Of a stretch of DNA of 17,476 nt, positions 1 to 6,072 are shown piece by piece. Numbering within the stretch: the stretch's first letter is position 1; the number at the start of each line of letters is the position of its first letter. The notes under the pieces were generated by a model. That model saw only the letters and a program-made list of their open reading frames with translations, was not told the origin of the DNA and did not search any database. The translations under genes and the position numbers were made by a program. Source of the DNA: JABMRF01 sp964434235 (GTDB taxonomy: Bacteria; Patescibacteriota; Patescibacteriia; UBA11705; JABHMO01); contig CAYSUN010000026.1 of assembly GCA_964434235.1 (NCBI GenBank), positions 1 through 17,476 on the forward strand, given 5' to 3'.

Positions 1-62
1 CTAAATTTAGTATAAATCATTAATATTTTACTGTCCAAAGATGTTAAAGAGCCTACATGGTA

Positions 63-91
63 TTGACAAATTTGAGAAAGTGTGCTATAAT
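63..91 (+). promoter_or_regulatory. sigma70-type promoter for the 142-1026 gene
   Basis: A consensus -35 TTGACA (63-68) and a consensus -10 TATAAT (86-91) are separated by 17 bases, and a TG dinucleotide (83-84) sits one base before the -10, as in extended -10 promoters. Transcription would begin near 98, about 44 bases before the start codon. All twelve hexamer bases match consensus, so expression is probably strong and constitutive. Confidence 0.85.
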
Positions 92-141
92 TTTCAGTTC
101 TAAGATGTACTTTAATAATATCAACTTTTAGGAGATTTACA

Positions 142-1026
142 ATGTCAAAGCAAGAATTAACTGCATTTCAGAAGAAAATGAAGCGTTTGGATGCCTGGCA
201 GAAAGTTAAGGTTTTGGGGATTGAAATTGTAGGTTTTATTTTCGGAATTTCTTACGTTGTAGTTGCTATCGGGCTACTTATCGTAGAACCTGTAGCTGGT
301 GATTGGCTTAGTATTCCTATTGTGGTTACTTTGGTTGGATTGGGTTTTTGGGTGAATTCTCGATATATTGGTTCAACTGAAACTACAGGGACCTTTTTTG
401 ATGAAGAAGACAAAACTGTGTCAGCTTTTCGTTTTTACGAAAATGGTTGGAAATGGTTGGCACGTATTGGATTGCACACAGTTGTGTTGGTGCTAAGTTG
501 GTTGGCAATTTTCAATGTGCAGTATAATTTTTCTGGTAAGTATCGTGTTTACAATGTTGAAGTTGAGCATGATAGTACCTTGCCTGAAGTTAGTTATTTG
601 CACTTGAAAAGAAACGAAGTAGTTAAGTATTCAACTGACTTGGATATGCCAAGGATTAAGTTGAAGACTTTCATTGATATTAATAATGATCAGATTACTG
701 ATTATGTGCTGGATGCCTTTTATACTTTGAAGTTTTCTGATTCGAAAAGTTGGTCTGACCTTGTTCATGCTAAGGCTAAAGACCAAGAAAATTCAACTCG
801 CTTTTTTCAGTTTAGCGAAAGTGCTAGGTTTCTTATTATGGAAGGGCTAGGAAAGAAATTAGAACTTTTGAAAGAAACAGATTTTAGGGAGGAGGATTTT
901 ACTCCACTTGTTGAAAAAGCTGTGCGAGCCCTATTCTTGGAAAAGGGTTTGAAGCTTGAAGTTGTTAAAGTTGAGCTGGAAACTTTGAACCGAATTTACC
1001 CGGTTCAGAATAATTCTAGGTACTAA
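142..1026 (+). CDS. three-helix membrane protein of unknown function, possible SPFH/band-7-like C-terminus
   Basis: I do not recognise this 294-residue protein. The start is well supported: AGGAG lies about 6 bases before the ATG and a consensus promoter lies upstream. Residues 1-22 are charged and followed by three hydrophobic segments at about 23-49, 55-71 and 107-125. The rest (about 130-294) is soluble, first beta-like, then helical with a Leu/Lys/Glu-rich stretch, and ends in alternating hydrophobic strands (around LKLEVVKVELETL). A membrane anchor followed by beta strands, a long helix and a closing strand recalls the SPFH/prohibitin fold, but no diagnostic motif is visible and this is only a guess. 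The gene is a single transcription unit with its own promoter and terminator. The helices place it in the cytoplasmic membrane. Confidence 0.85.
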   Translation: MSKQELTAFQKKMKRLDAWQKVKVLGIEIVGFIFGISYVVVAIGLLIVEPVAGDWLSIPIVVTLVGLGFWVNSRYIGSTETTGTFFDEEDKTVSAFRFYENGWKWLARIGLHTVVLVLSWLAIFNVQYNFSGKYRVYNVEVEHDSTLPEVSYLHLKRNEVVKYSTDLDMPRIKLKTFIDINNDQITDYVLDAFYTLKFSDSKSWSDLVHAKAKDQENSTRFFQFSESARFLIMEGLGKKLELLKETDFREEDFTPLVEKAVRALFLEKGLKLEVVKVELETLNRIYPVQNNSRY

Positions 1027-1039
1027 AAGTTTTTCATTT

Positions 1040-1076
1040 GAGCTTCGTTCATCTTATTGAACGGAGCTCTTTTTTT
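1040..1076 (+). terminator. intrinsic terminator
   Basis: A 12-bp stem (1040-1051 with 1058-1069, one G-T wobble) closes a 6-base loop and is followed by a T-run at 1070-1076. It ends the transcript of the upstream membrane-protein gene 14 bases after its stop codon. Confidence 0.85.
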
Positions 1077-1091
1077 AGTAAAATTTAATTC

Positions 1092-1118
1092 TTGACATTC
1101 ATTTAATATTATTATAAT
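1092..1118 (+). promoter_or_regulatory. sigma70-type promoter for the 1161-1982 gene
   Basis: TTGACA (1092-1097) and TATAAT (1113-1118) both match consensus, but the spacer is only 15 bases, shorter than the usual 16-18. It lies directly after the preceding terminator and 42 bases before the start codon, so it is the natural promoter for this gene. The short spacer may weaken it. Confidence 0.65.
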
Positions 1119-1160
1119 TTGTTATATCGTTCATTGCCAATAATCAGAAGGAGGTAATAC

Positions 1161-1982
1161 ATGGATAATACAGAAGTTGGTTTTGTCGGAGCTATTACTC
1201 ACTTGCAATTGACCCAGGCACTTTTATCTGGCCAGTTAGCTCAGGCTTTTTGGTTGGAGCAATCTTTGATTCCAGTGCAGAAGCGTTGTTGTTTTTTAAC
1301 GAATAAAGGTTTATTTGTTTTAGAAGAAGGACTTCAGGAATTAGCCAGAATCTATGGAGAGTATTATAGCAAGGTTAATTCAGGCAAATTTGTTAAAATC
1401 ACAATTTTCAAAAAAGAACTTTCTCAGCTTTGTGAAGATGTCCAGTACTATTTGCTGAAAGATTTACAAAATAAAGCTGATACTTTGGTTGCGGTTGGCT
1501 ATTTATTTCGAGATGATAAGTATCGCAAGAAATTAGCTAGTTATTGTCCCGTGGTGAATTATCGAGTGGTTTCTAGTCGAGAGTTTTTACATTGTTTAGA
1601 TCCATTGTTGATTGCTAATCCTTTGGTTGAAACGTGTGATAATTCGAAGCAAGTTCTGTTCAAGGTTAGGATTAAACAGCGGAGTGTTGCTGTTTCTCCT
1701 CACGCTTATAAGCGATTTATTGAAAATTACCAAAAATTCTTTTCGCCAAAATCAGATCGTGGGCAAAGAGACTATTTGTCTAAATTTTTGAAGGTTTTCA
1801 AGAAAGCTCAGTCAGCTAAAAGGGAAAACTCTTTACAGCAGAAATTAAAGCATTCGTTTGTTGAAGCAGAATATTTAGTTAGAAATGGTTGGATTTTTAT
1901 AATTGAAGCGAATGGTTTTATGAGAACGTGCTATTACAAAGAGGATTGGCAGACTTTGTATCAAGTTCGGGCAAAGCTTTAA
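1161..1982 (+). CDS. unrecognised soluble protein, 273 residues
   Basis: I do not recognise a family. The start is firm: AAGGAGGT (1148-1155) lies 5 bases before the ATG, the strongest ribosome binding site in the window. The protein has no clear membrane segment or signal peptide. It is rich in Leu, Tyr, Lys and Phe, with scattered cysteines (including CC at residues 43-44) but no paired CxxC metal site. Residues around 160-235 are basic (KVRIKQRSVAV, then a Lys/Arg-rich helix), which could suit nucleic-acid contact, but that is speculation. It is monocistronic, with its own promoter and a terminator right after the stop. The layout matches the preceding gene, suggesting independently expressed accessory genes. 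Confidence 0.8.
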   Translation: MDNTEVGFVGAITHLQLTQALLSGQLAQAFWLEQSLIPVQKRCCFLTNKGLFVLEEGLQELARIYGEYYSKVNSGKFVKITIFKKELSQLCEDVQYYLLKDLQNKADTLVAVGYLFRDDKYRKKLASYCPVVNYRVVSSREFLHCLDPLLIANPLVETCDNSKQVLFKVRIKQRSVAVSPHAYKRFIENYQKFFSPKSDRGQRDYLSKFLKVFKKAQSAKRENSLQQKLKHSFVEAEYLVRNGWIFIIEANGFMRTCYYKEDWQTLYQVRAKL

Positions 1983-1986
1983 ACAT

Positions 1987-2018
1987 AAAAAGGACTAATT
2001 ATTAATTAGTCCTTTTTT
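1987..2018. terminator. intrinsic terminator, probably bidirectional
   Basis: The stem GGACTAATT (1992-2000) pairs with AATTAGTCC (2004-2012) around a 3-base loop. A-runs on the left and T-runs on the right extend the pairing, giving a T-tract on either strand. It lies 5 bases after the stop of the plus-strand gene and could also stop minus-strand transcripts coming from the TrmB-type regulator. Confidence 0.8.
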
Positions 2019-2124
2019 CGTAGAGAAAAAACTGACAAAGTGAGTTGGCGTGTGCTCTTCAAATTTAATTATATGAAAAGTGGTGATTAAAAAAGAGCTT
2101 TGTTTTTTGGAAAGTTACTTTTAC

Positions 2125-2203
2125 TGTCGCCCTTCGGTAAACCTGCCTGCCGGCAGGCAGGCTCCTACCTTCGACAAGTCTACGGTAGGCAGGCAGGGTG
2201 ACA
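2125..2203. repeat. GC-rich palindromic repeat element (79 bases)
   Basis: This island is far more GC-rich than its surroundings. Imperfect 8-base ends (TGTCGCCC at 2125, GGGTGACA at 2196) form an outer inverted repeat. Inside is a perfect 20-base palindrome, CCTGCCTGCCGGCAGGCAGG (2142-2161), then a second hairpin (CCTACC 2164-2169 with GGTAGG 2184-2189), then another GGCAGGCAGG (2188-2197) that could compete for the same left arm. Small palindromic elements with this core are, from memory, dispersed in several Patescibacteria genomes. It encodes nothing and resembles a REP or MITE-type element. It lies between the ends of two converging genes, so it may also act as a transcription barrier. 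Confidence 0.75.
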
Positions 2204-2212
2204 ATAGTTGTT

Positions 2213-2959
2213 TTATTTGGAAACTTTCCACAAAAAATCGTAAACAGTTTTCATGCTTTGAGTAATAATTTTGTGTTTAATGGCGACAACAAAAGGATAT
2301 TTGCCAGAAAATAAAACGAGAGTGTCTTTAATTAACCACATAGAAGCTTCAAAATTTATTTCTGGAGGTAATTCTTTAACGGTGATATTTTGTGAGCTTA
2401 TTTTTTTAGGATTAATTTTATCAAGGTGATCGTAGGGGACTAATGTATTTGTGGAAACTTGTTTTTTATTTTTTAACTCCACTAAAGTCCAACCAATGTC
2501 ATCAGAAAATATTTTTTTGTAGTTTCCTTCTCCAGGGTGATCAATTGTATAAATAGTGCTTTTCTTTGGTAACCCAGCAATAGTTTTTTCTATAAAAGAT
2601 TTGATGCTTGATTTGGAATCATAAATTTGAGCAAAAGGGAAGTCAGCTTCTGTGTGGTATAAGTCAGAAAGTAATTCATCCAAATCATCAGCAATCTTAA
2701 TTTTATTTTCCAAAATTTGTTTTAATGTTTTTGGTGATTCTATCCAATAAAAAGTTGTGCCTTTGTATTTGTGCGTAGAAAGAAAATTGTCATTACTCAG
2801 TTTTTCTAAAATAGAAATAACAGTTGTCCTTGGTAGGTCAACTTTTTTGGCAACTTTTGAAGCTGGAGATTCACCGAGTTGGGTTAATGCAATATAAACT
2901 TTAATTTCATTTGGTTTGAAGCCAAGCTCTTTTAATGAGGTATTTATTTTTTCGAGCAT
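2213..2959 (-). CDS. TrmB-family transcriptional regulator
   Basis: The 248-residue protein begins with a winged-helix domain typical of TrmB/MarR-like regulators. Residues 8-75 contain LKELGFKPNEIKVYIALTQLG, a helix-turn-helix around SPASKVAKKVDLPRTTVISILEKL (31-54), and a wing ending in FYWIESP. A short acidic helical linker (about 78-100) follows. The C-terminal part (105-248) is a mixed alpha/beta domain like the effector or dimer domain of the family, without a sugar-binding signature I can identify. It is the only protein gene on the minus strand. No Shine-Dalgarno is visible before the ATG, but a TATAAT lies 22 bases upstream. The target is unknown; the divergent genes at 3238-5514 and its own promoter are the obvious candidates. 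Confidence 0.85.
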   Translation of the reverse strand: MLEKINTSLKELGFKPNEIKVYIALTQLGESPASKVAKKVDLPRTTVISILEKLSNDNFLSTHKYKGTTFYWIESPKTLKQILENKIKIADDLDELLSDLYHTEADFPFAQIYDSKSSIKSFIEKTIAGLPKKSTIYTIDHPGEGNYKKIFSDDIGWTLVELKNKKQVSTNTLVPYDHLDKINPKKISSQNITVKELPPEINFEASMWLIKDTLVLFSGKYPFVVAIKHKIITQSMKTVYDFLWKVSK

Positions 2960-2981
2960 ACGATTTTATTAAGAATGAATA

Positions 2982-2987
2982 ATTATA
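2982..2987 (-). promoter_or_regulatory. probable -10 element for the TrmB-type gene
   Basis: On the minus strand this reads TATAAT, 22 bases before the start codon, giving a leader of roughly 15 bases. The best -35 at 17-base spacing (3005-3010, ATTACA) is poor. That would suit a weak or regulated promoter, but in such AT-rich DNA a lone TATAAT is limited evidence. Confidence 0.4.
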
Positions 2988-3030
2988 ATTTAATAATTTT
3001 GGGTTGTAATTGTTTCTGCAAAAAGCTGTG

Positions 3031-3050
3031 TTGTCGAAAATTCCCGACAA
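3031..3050. promoter_or_regulatory. inverted repeat TTGTCG-N8-CGACAA, possible operator
   Basis: Two perfect 6-base half sites (3031-3036 and 3045-3050) lie 72 bases upstream of the TrmB-type start, in the AT-rich divergent region before the 3238 gene. Symmetric half sites beside a winged-helix regulator suggest an operator, perhaps for autoregulation. The motif is not the known archaeal TrmB box. The rest of the 2960-3237 gap is AT-rich, and I see no convincing plus-strand promoter in it. Confidence 0.35.
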
Positions 3051-3237
3051 TTTAATTATATTTTTATTGTTTAATTTTAGTCAAATTTTAATTTATTTGT
3101 TTTTGAAAAAGAAAAATCGGCTAATTATATTATTAAATACTATATACTTGATATGGAATATAGAACTTTGACAATTTAATTATTTAGACTTTAGCGTCAA
3201 CCACCTGTAAGTTTTTTTTAACGAAAAGGAGATAATA

Positions 3238-3654
3238 ATGATAGAACAAGATCTTGAAAAATGGTTAACCCAAAAAGAACTTAAACGAGTGGTAAAGTTG
3301 GACAAAGATAATGACCAGATTAGATTGTGGCTTGATGTGCTCCGCGCAATGACTAAAAATTTTTCAACCTCGCTTGATGAATTGAATAAAGAAAAAACTG
3401 GTGTTTTGAATCGGGCTCGTAAATCACGTGAAACTTTTTGGCGTCAAGCTTCAAGAAAAGGTAATTGTCCTCGTCAAATTGAAAATCCTAAAGCTAATGA
3501 TGGACACAATGGAAAGTGTCCTGTGTGTTGTAAGTTTCGTGAAGAAAGGGTTGTCGGATATGAAGAGGAGTATGGTGTTTGGGTAGGGGATGAATATTTA
3601 GTGCCTGTTTGGAAAGTTTATTGTTTGCGTGGAAAACAAAAAATAAAATCTTAA
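3238..3654 (+). CDS. small cysteine-containing protein, unknown function
   Basis: I do not recognise this 138-residue protein. AAGGAG (3226-3231) lies 6 bases before the ATG, so the start is secure. The N-terminal half is helical and charged (about 1-70). The middle carries C77, then CPVCC at 94-98, with a lone C129 near the end. C77/C94/C97/C98 could form a zinc-binding knuckle, but spacing and neighbours match no family I can name. Two short strands rich in Val, Tyr and Trp follow (about 104-130). It lies divergent from the TrmB-type regulator and 61 bases before the CoaD-like gene, with no clear terminator between, so the three downstream genes may form one transcript. Confidence 0.75.
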   Translation: MIEQDLEKWLTQKELKRVVKLDKDNDQIRLWLDVLRAMTKNFSTSLDELNKEKTGVLNRARKSRETFWRQASRKGNCPRQIENPKANDGHNGKCPVCCKFREERVVGYEEEYGVWVGDEYLVPVWKVYCLRGKQKIKS

Positions 3655-3715
3655 TTTATTATTGACAAATGAATTTTGTCGGGTTAAAGTTAACGGTCAA
3701 CTTTGGAGGTGGGTG

Positions 3716-4756
3716 ATGAAACAGATTGGTGTTTATCCTGGAACTTTTTGTCCGCCAACTTTTGGTCACCTGGAAATTGTAAAGGAAGCAGCTGATATCT
3801 ATCATGAAGTTTTTGTCGTTTGTTCGGTTAATACTGACAAAAAAGAAAACTGGTTTACGCCAGAACAGTGCAAACAGCTTTGGTTGGCGTATGATTCACC
3901 AGCCAATGTAACTGTTCTGACTTTCTCGGAATTTGTAGAACTTCGAATCGATCCTGATACTTTGGTGATGATTCGTGGTTTGCGCAATCAAGAGGATGCT
4001 GAACATGAAAAAAAAGTCATGCTGTTTAATTATACTCGATATCGAATTCGTAAATTCTTTTACATTTTTTCGAAATGTGAGTATGTGCATTGCTCTTCTT
4101 CTTTAGTCAGAAAAAAGGTTGAAGAATTTGATTTTGTGGCTTTGAAAGAATTAGTTGCCCCAAAGATTATCACGGAGTTGATGCAAAAAGTAAAAAATAG
4201 CAAAAACTTTTATTTGGTCGTTGGTCCACCGGGTGGGGGTAAATCAACTTTTTTGAAACTTTTGCATAGTTACAATCCTCGAGTGGTTTCCATTCTTACT
4301 GATGAAATCAATCATCAGCTAAAAAGTTTATTGTGGGAACATTTTGAAGGGCAGGATTTAGAGGACTTGGTCTTAAACAATGAAGAAGAATTGAAAAAGT
4401 TTATCAAGAAACCTTGGTTTGATCTTTTGGCTCAGGCCGTCAATTCTGTGCCAGATGAAGCGCATATTTTTGTTGAGGTAGCCTATGGTATGCAGACAGA
4501 CAAAGAATTGTGGAAATATCTTGGGGCCAAAATTTTGTATGTAGGACCAGTTGATGATTATTCCATGCTTCAGGCTAGAGTAATTGATCGAGGTACTCCG
4601 CATTTAGTTACATTCATCGACAGAATCCCGCATTTTCAGCAGACAAAACAGTTGTGCGATCAGCATGGCTTATGGTTAGACTTTGTGAATTCAGAAGGAA
4701 CGCTTGCTCAATTTGAAGAACAAGCCAAACAGTTTGCGTTAAAGTTAGATTTATAA
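3716..4756 (+). CDS. coaD: CoaD-CoaE-like fusion: phosphopantetheine adenylyltransferase plus dephospho-CoA-kinase-like domain
   Basis: The 346-residue protein joins two domains for the last two steps of CoA synthesis. Residues 1-160 match bacterial CoaD along their length: YPGTFCPPTFGH (7-18) is the nucleotidyl-transfer motif, IRGLRNQEDAEHE (86-98) matches the IRGLR region, and CSSSLVRK (126-133) matches the SSSxVR motif. Residues 165-346 form a P-loop kinase: GPPGGGKST (170-178) is Walker A, TDEINH (195-200) is a possible substrate-site acid, and the stretch from KILYVGP (272) to NSEGTLAQFEEQ (325-336) resembles the C-terminal part of dephospho-CoA kinase. The order is that of eukaryotic CoA synthase. 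I chose ATG 3716 because GGAGG (3705-3709) sits 6 bases before it and the protein then starts exactly like CoaD; a TTG at 3662 would add 18 unlike residues. An AAAGTT/AACTTT hairpin abuts the binding site. The second domain's identity is inferred. Confidence 0.85.
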   Translation: MKQIGVYPGTFCPPTFGHLEIVKEAADIYHEVFVVCSVNTDKKENWFTPEQCKQLWLAYDSPANVTVLTFSEFVELRIDPDTLVMIRGLRNQEDAEHEKKVMLFNYTRYRIRKFFYIFSKCEYVHCSSSLVRKKVEEFDFVALKELVAPKIITELMQKVKNSKNFYLVVGPPGGGKSTFLKLLHSYNPRVVSILTDEINHQLKSLLWEHFEGQDLEDLVLNNEEELKKFIKKPWFDLLAQAVNSVPDEAHIFVEVAYGMQTDKELWKYLGAKILYVGPVDDYSMLQARVIDRGTPHLVTFIDRIPHFQQTKQLCDQHGLWLDFVNSEGTLAQFEEQAKQFALKLDL

Positions 4757-4767
4757 AAGGAGATCAA

Positions 4768-5514
4768 ATGCGAGTATATAGCTTTGGAGCTTGCGATGGA
4801 TTTCCTGATCGGTTAGAAGCACCAGCGTTTTTGGTGGAAGATGGTGAAGAACTGATTTTAGTTGATTGTCCACCTCAGATTAACTTGATGCTCAAGCAAA
4901 TTGGTTTTTCTGTTATGGATTTAACAGGCGTAATTATCACGCATTTGCATAATGATCATAGTGGAGGATTGATTGAGTTGATTCAGCTGAGGATGTTATG
5001 TCTGAGTAAACCGGAAATTATGCACCAAGCAGGATATTTTACAAACGTGGCACGACCCAAGCTCAAGATTAAGGTTTGTGGATTGGAAACTGACTGGTTT
5101 ACAGCTTTGCGAACTTTGATTGAAAATAATTGTCCTTCGAATTGGTAACCTTGGGCGGATTATCATGTTTTTGAATCTCTTGTGTCTGATGAAACTTTCA
5201 ATTTTGGTAATGTTCAGGTTGAATCTCACAAGACTTTGCATGATGTTTCAACTGTTGGTTTGAAGTTTAATGGACGCTTAGCTATTAGTGGTGATACGCC
5301 ATTTGCTGAAGAATATTTAGCTTGGTTAAGACAGGGGAGTGAATTATTGTTTTATGAATTCGGTTATGCTGGTTCTCATACAACTGAGCAAGATATTCCA
5401 AAGGTTTTGGCTAGTCATGCAAATGTGAAATTGTATCACATGCCTTATCCTGTTAAGCGAATAATGTTGGAGCAAGGTGCTCCAATTGCGGAAAGGCGGT
5501 GGTATGAAGTTTAG
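4768..5514 (+). pseudogene. metallo-beta-lactamase-fold hydrolase split by one in-frame TAA
   Basis: AAGGAG (4757-4762) precedes ATG 4768, 11 bases after the CoaD-CoaE-like gene, so the two are probably cotranscribed. The reading frame gives 126 residues with the zinc motif HLHNDH (59-64), then stops at TAA 5146-5148. The same frame continues without another stop to TAG 5512-5514. The downstream part carries the rest of an MBL active site: H154 or H158 in a SHKTLHDVSTVG stretch, D176 in SGDT, and H224 in YHMPYP. Read through, the protein would be 248 codons, a normal length for the fold. A GTG at 5182 could restart translation but has no binding site. It is either a recently inactivated gene, a sequence error, or a readthrough gene. 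The substrate is unknown. Confidence 0.8.
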
Positions 5515-5521
5515 TGAATAC

Positions 5522-5552
5522 AAGTGAAGCATAACAGTGCTTCACTTTTTTT
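5522..5552 (+). terminator. intrinsic terminator
   Basis: A perfect stem GTGAAGCA (5524-5531) with TGCTTCAC (5538-5545), extended by two A-T pairs, is followed by a T-run at 5546-5552. It ends the 3238-5514 transcript 7 bases after the last stop codon. Confidence 0.85.
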
Positions 5553-5557
5553 GTAAT

Positions 5558-5597
5558 AAAAAATACCCATCGTAATAAAATGTGATGAGTATTTTTT
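5558..5597 (-). terminator. terminator of tRNA-Tyr
   Basis: On the minus strand a hairpin (5589-5597 with 5558-5566, and 5584-5587 with 5568-5571, one internal mismatch) ends in six T. It starts right at the CCA end of tRNA-Tyr. Together with the plus-strand terminator next to it, it insulates the converging transcripts. Confidence 0.6.
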
Positions 5598-5681
5598 GGT
5601 GGGCCGGGTAGGACTCGCACCTACGAAGGCATAGCCAGCAGATTTACAGTCTGCCCCAGTTGACTACTTTGGTACCGACCC
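5597..5681 (-). tRNA. tRNA-Tyr (anticodon GTA)
   Basis: The minus strand folds as a class II tRNA. The acceptor stem is GGGTCGG/CCGGCCC with one T-G pair, discriminator A and encoded CCA (5599-5597). The anticodon stem is GCAGA/TCTGC with loop CTGTAAA, giving GTA. A 13-base variable arm contains GGC-TAT-GCC, and the T-stem is GTAGG/CCTAC. It aligns base for base with the E. coli tRNA-Tyr D-arm length. Two normally conserved positions differ: the D-loop GG is AG, and the T-loop is TGCGAGT rather than TTCGAxT. The gene stands alone on the minus strand. Confidence 0.93.
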
Positions 5682-5746
5682 AAAAATATACAGTTCTAGA
5701 AAATTCTTTTTTGTTAAATTAAGTAGAACTTTATAATTGTGAAAAT

Positions 5747-5775
5747 ATTATAACAATATATTTAAACTAGCACAA
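5747..5775 (-). promoter_or_regulatory. possible promoter for tRNA-Tyr
   Basis: On the minus strand TATAAT (5752-5747) is preceded, at 17 bases, by TTGTGC (5775-5770), which matches the -35 consensus at three positions. It lies 66 bases before the tRNA 5' end. The region is AT-rich, so this is a tentative choice. Confidence 0.35.
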
Positions 5776-5869
5776 GGTTTAATTTTTTTCAAGCATTTTG
5801 TTAATTTTGGGCTGAGTTTTATTGTTCATTTTAGTGTTAAATTATTAATTTTTAATGAACTTTAAACTC

Positions 5870-5898
5870 TTGCAAAATTTAGTGTATTATGTTATCAT
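5870..5898 (+). promoter_or_regulatory. promoter for rpsB
   Basis: TTGCAA (5870-5875) and TATCAT (5893-5898) are spaced by 17 bases, with an extended -10 TG at 5890-5891. Transcription would begin near 5905 and give a leader of about 168 bases before rpsB. The rest of 5682-5869 is AT-rich, and I see nothing else in it beyond the possible tRNA-Tyr promoter. Confidence 0.6.
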
Positions 5899-5958
5899 TT
5901 TTACATAATAATAAATCACACGTTTTTCTCTTCTAAATTTACCATAAATCGGTTCATT

Positions 5959-6028
5959 GTGAAGAAAAAATCAGTTAATTCTGCTCATTATTGAGCCTGG
6001 CTGATTGGAAAAGCGGAGGGTTCTTCAT
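5959..6028 (+). promoter_or_regulatory. structured rpsB leader, candidate S2 autoregulatory RNA
   Basis: Three nested stems can form. The outer is TGAAGAA (5960-5966) with TTCTTCA (6021-6027). The middle is AATCAG (5969-5974) with CTGATT (6001-6006). The inner is GCTCA (5983-5987) with TGAGC (5992-5996) around a 4-base loop. The strand between the middle and outer stems carries a purine-rich AGCGGAGGG (6012-6020). Many bacteria control rpsB-tsf by S2 binding its own leader, so autoregulation is plausible. The fold was read by eye, and I have not matched it to a named RNA family. Confidence 0.5.
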
Positions 6029-6072
6029 TCTTATTATTAAAATAATATTTTTGAAGGACAAGAAAGAAAATT

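Noticed and set aside
2054..2098. Inverted repeat GCTCTT ... AAGAGC between the second gene and the palindromic element
   Set aside because: Six-base arms 33 bases apart in AT-rich DNA are expected by chance, and no T-run follows.
2080..2265. Open frame of 61 codons across the palindromic repeat, encoding LPAGRQA
   Set aside because: Its middle is just translation of the palindromic element, it has no ribosome binding site, and it overlaps the end of the TrmB-type gene. Such peptides are a known by-product of this repeat.
3168..3196. TTGACA at 3168 as a promoter for the 3238 gene
   Set aside because: No acceptable -10 lies at 15-19 bases (17-base spacing gives TTAGCG), so I cannot support a promoter there.
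3662..3715. TTG start 54 bases before the CoaD-like ATG
   Set aside because: No ribosome binding site precedes it, while GGAGG is ideally placed before ATG 3716 where CoaD homology begins.
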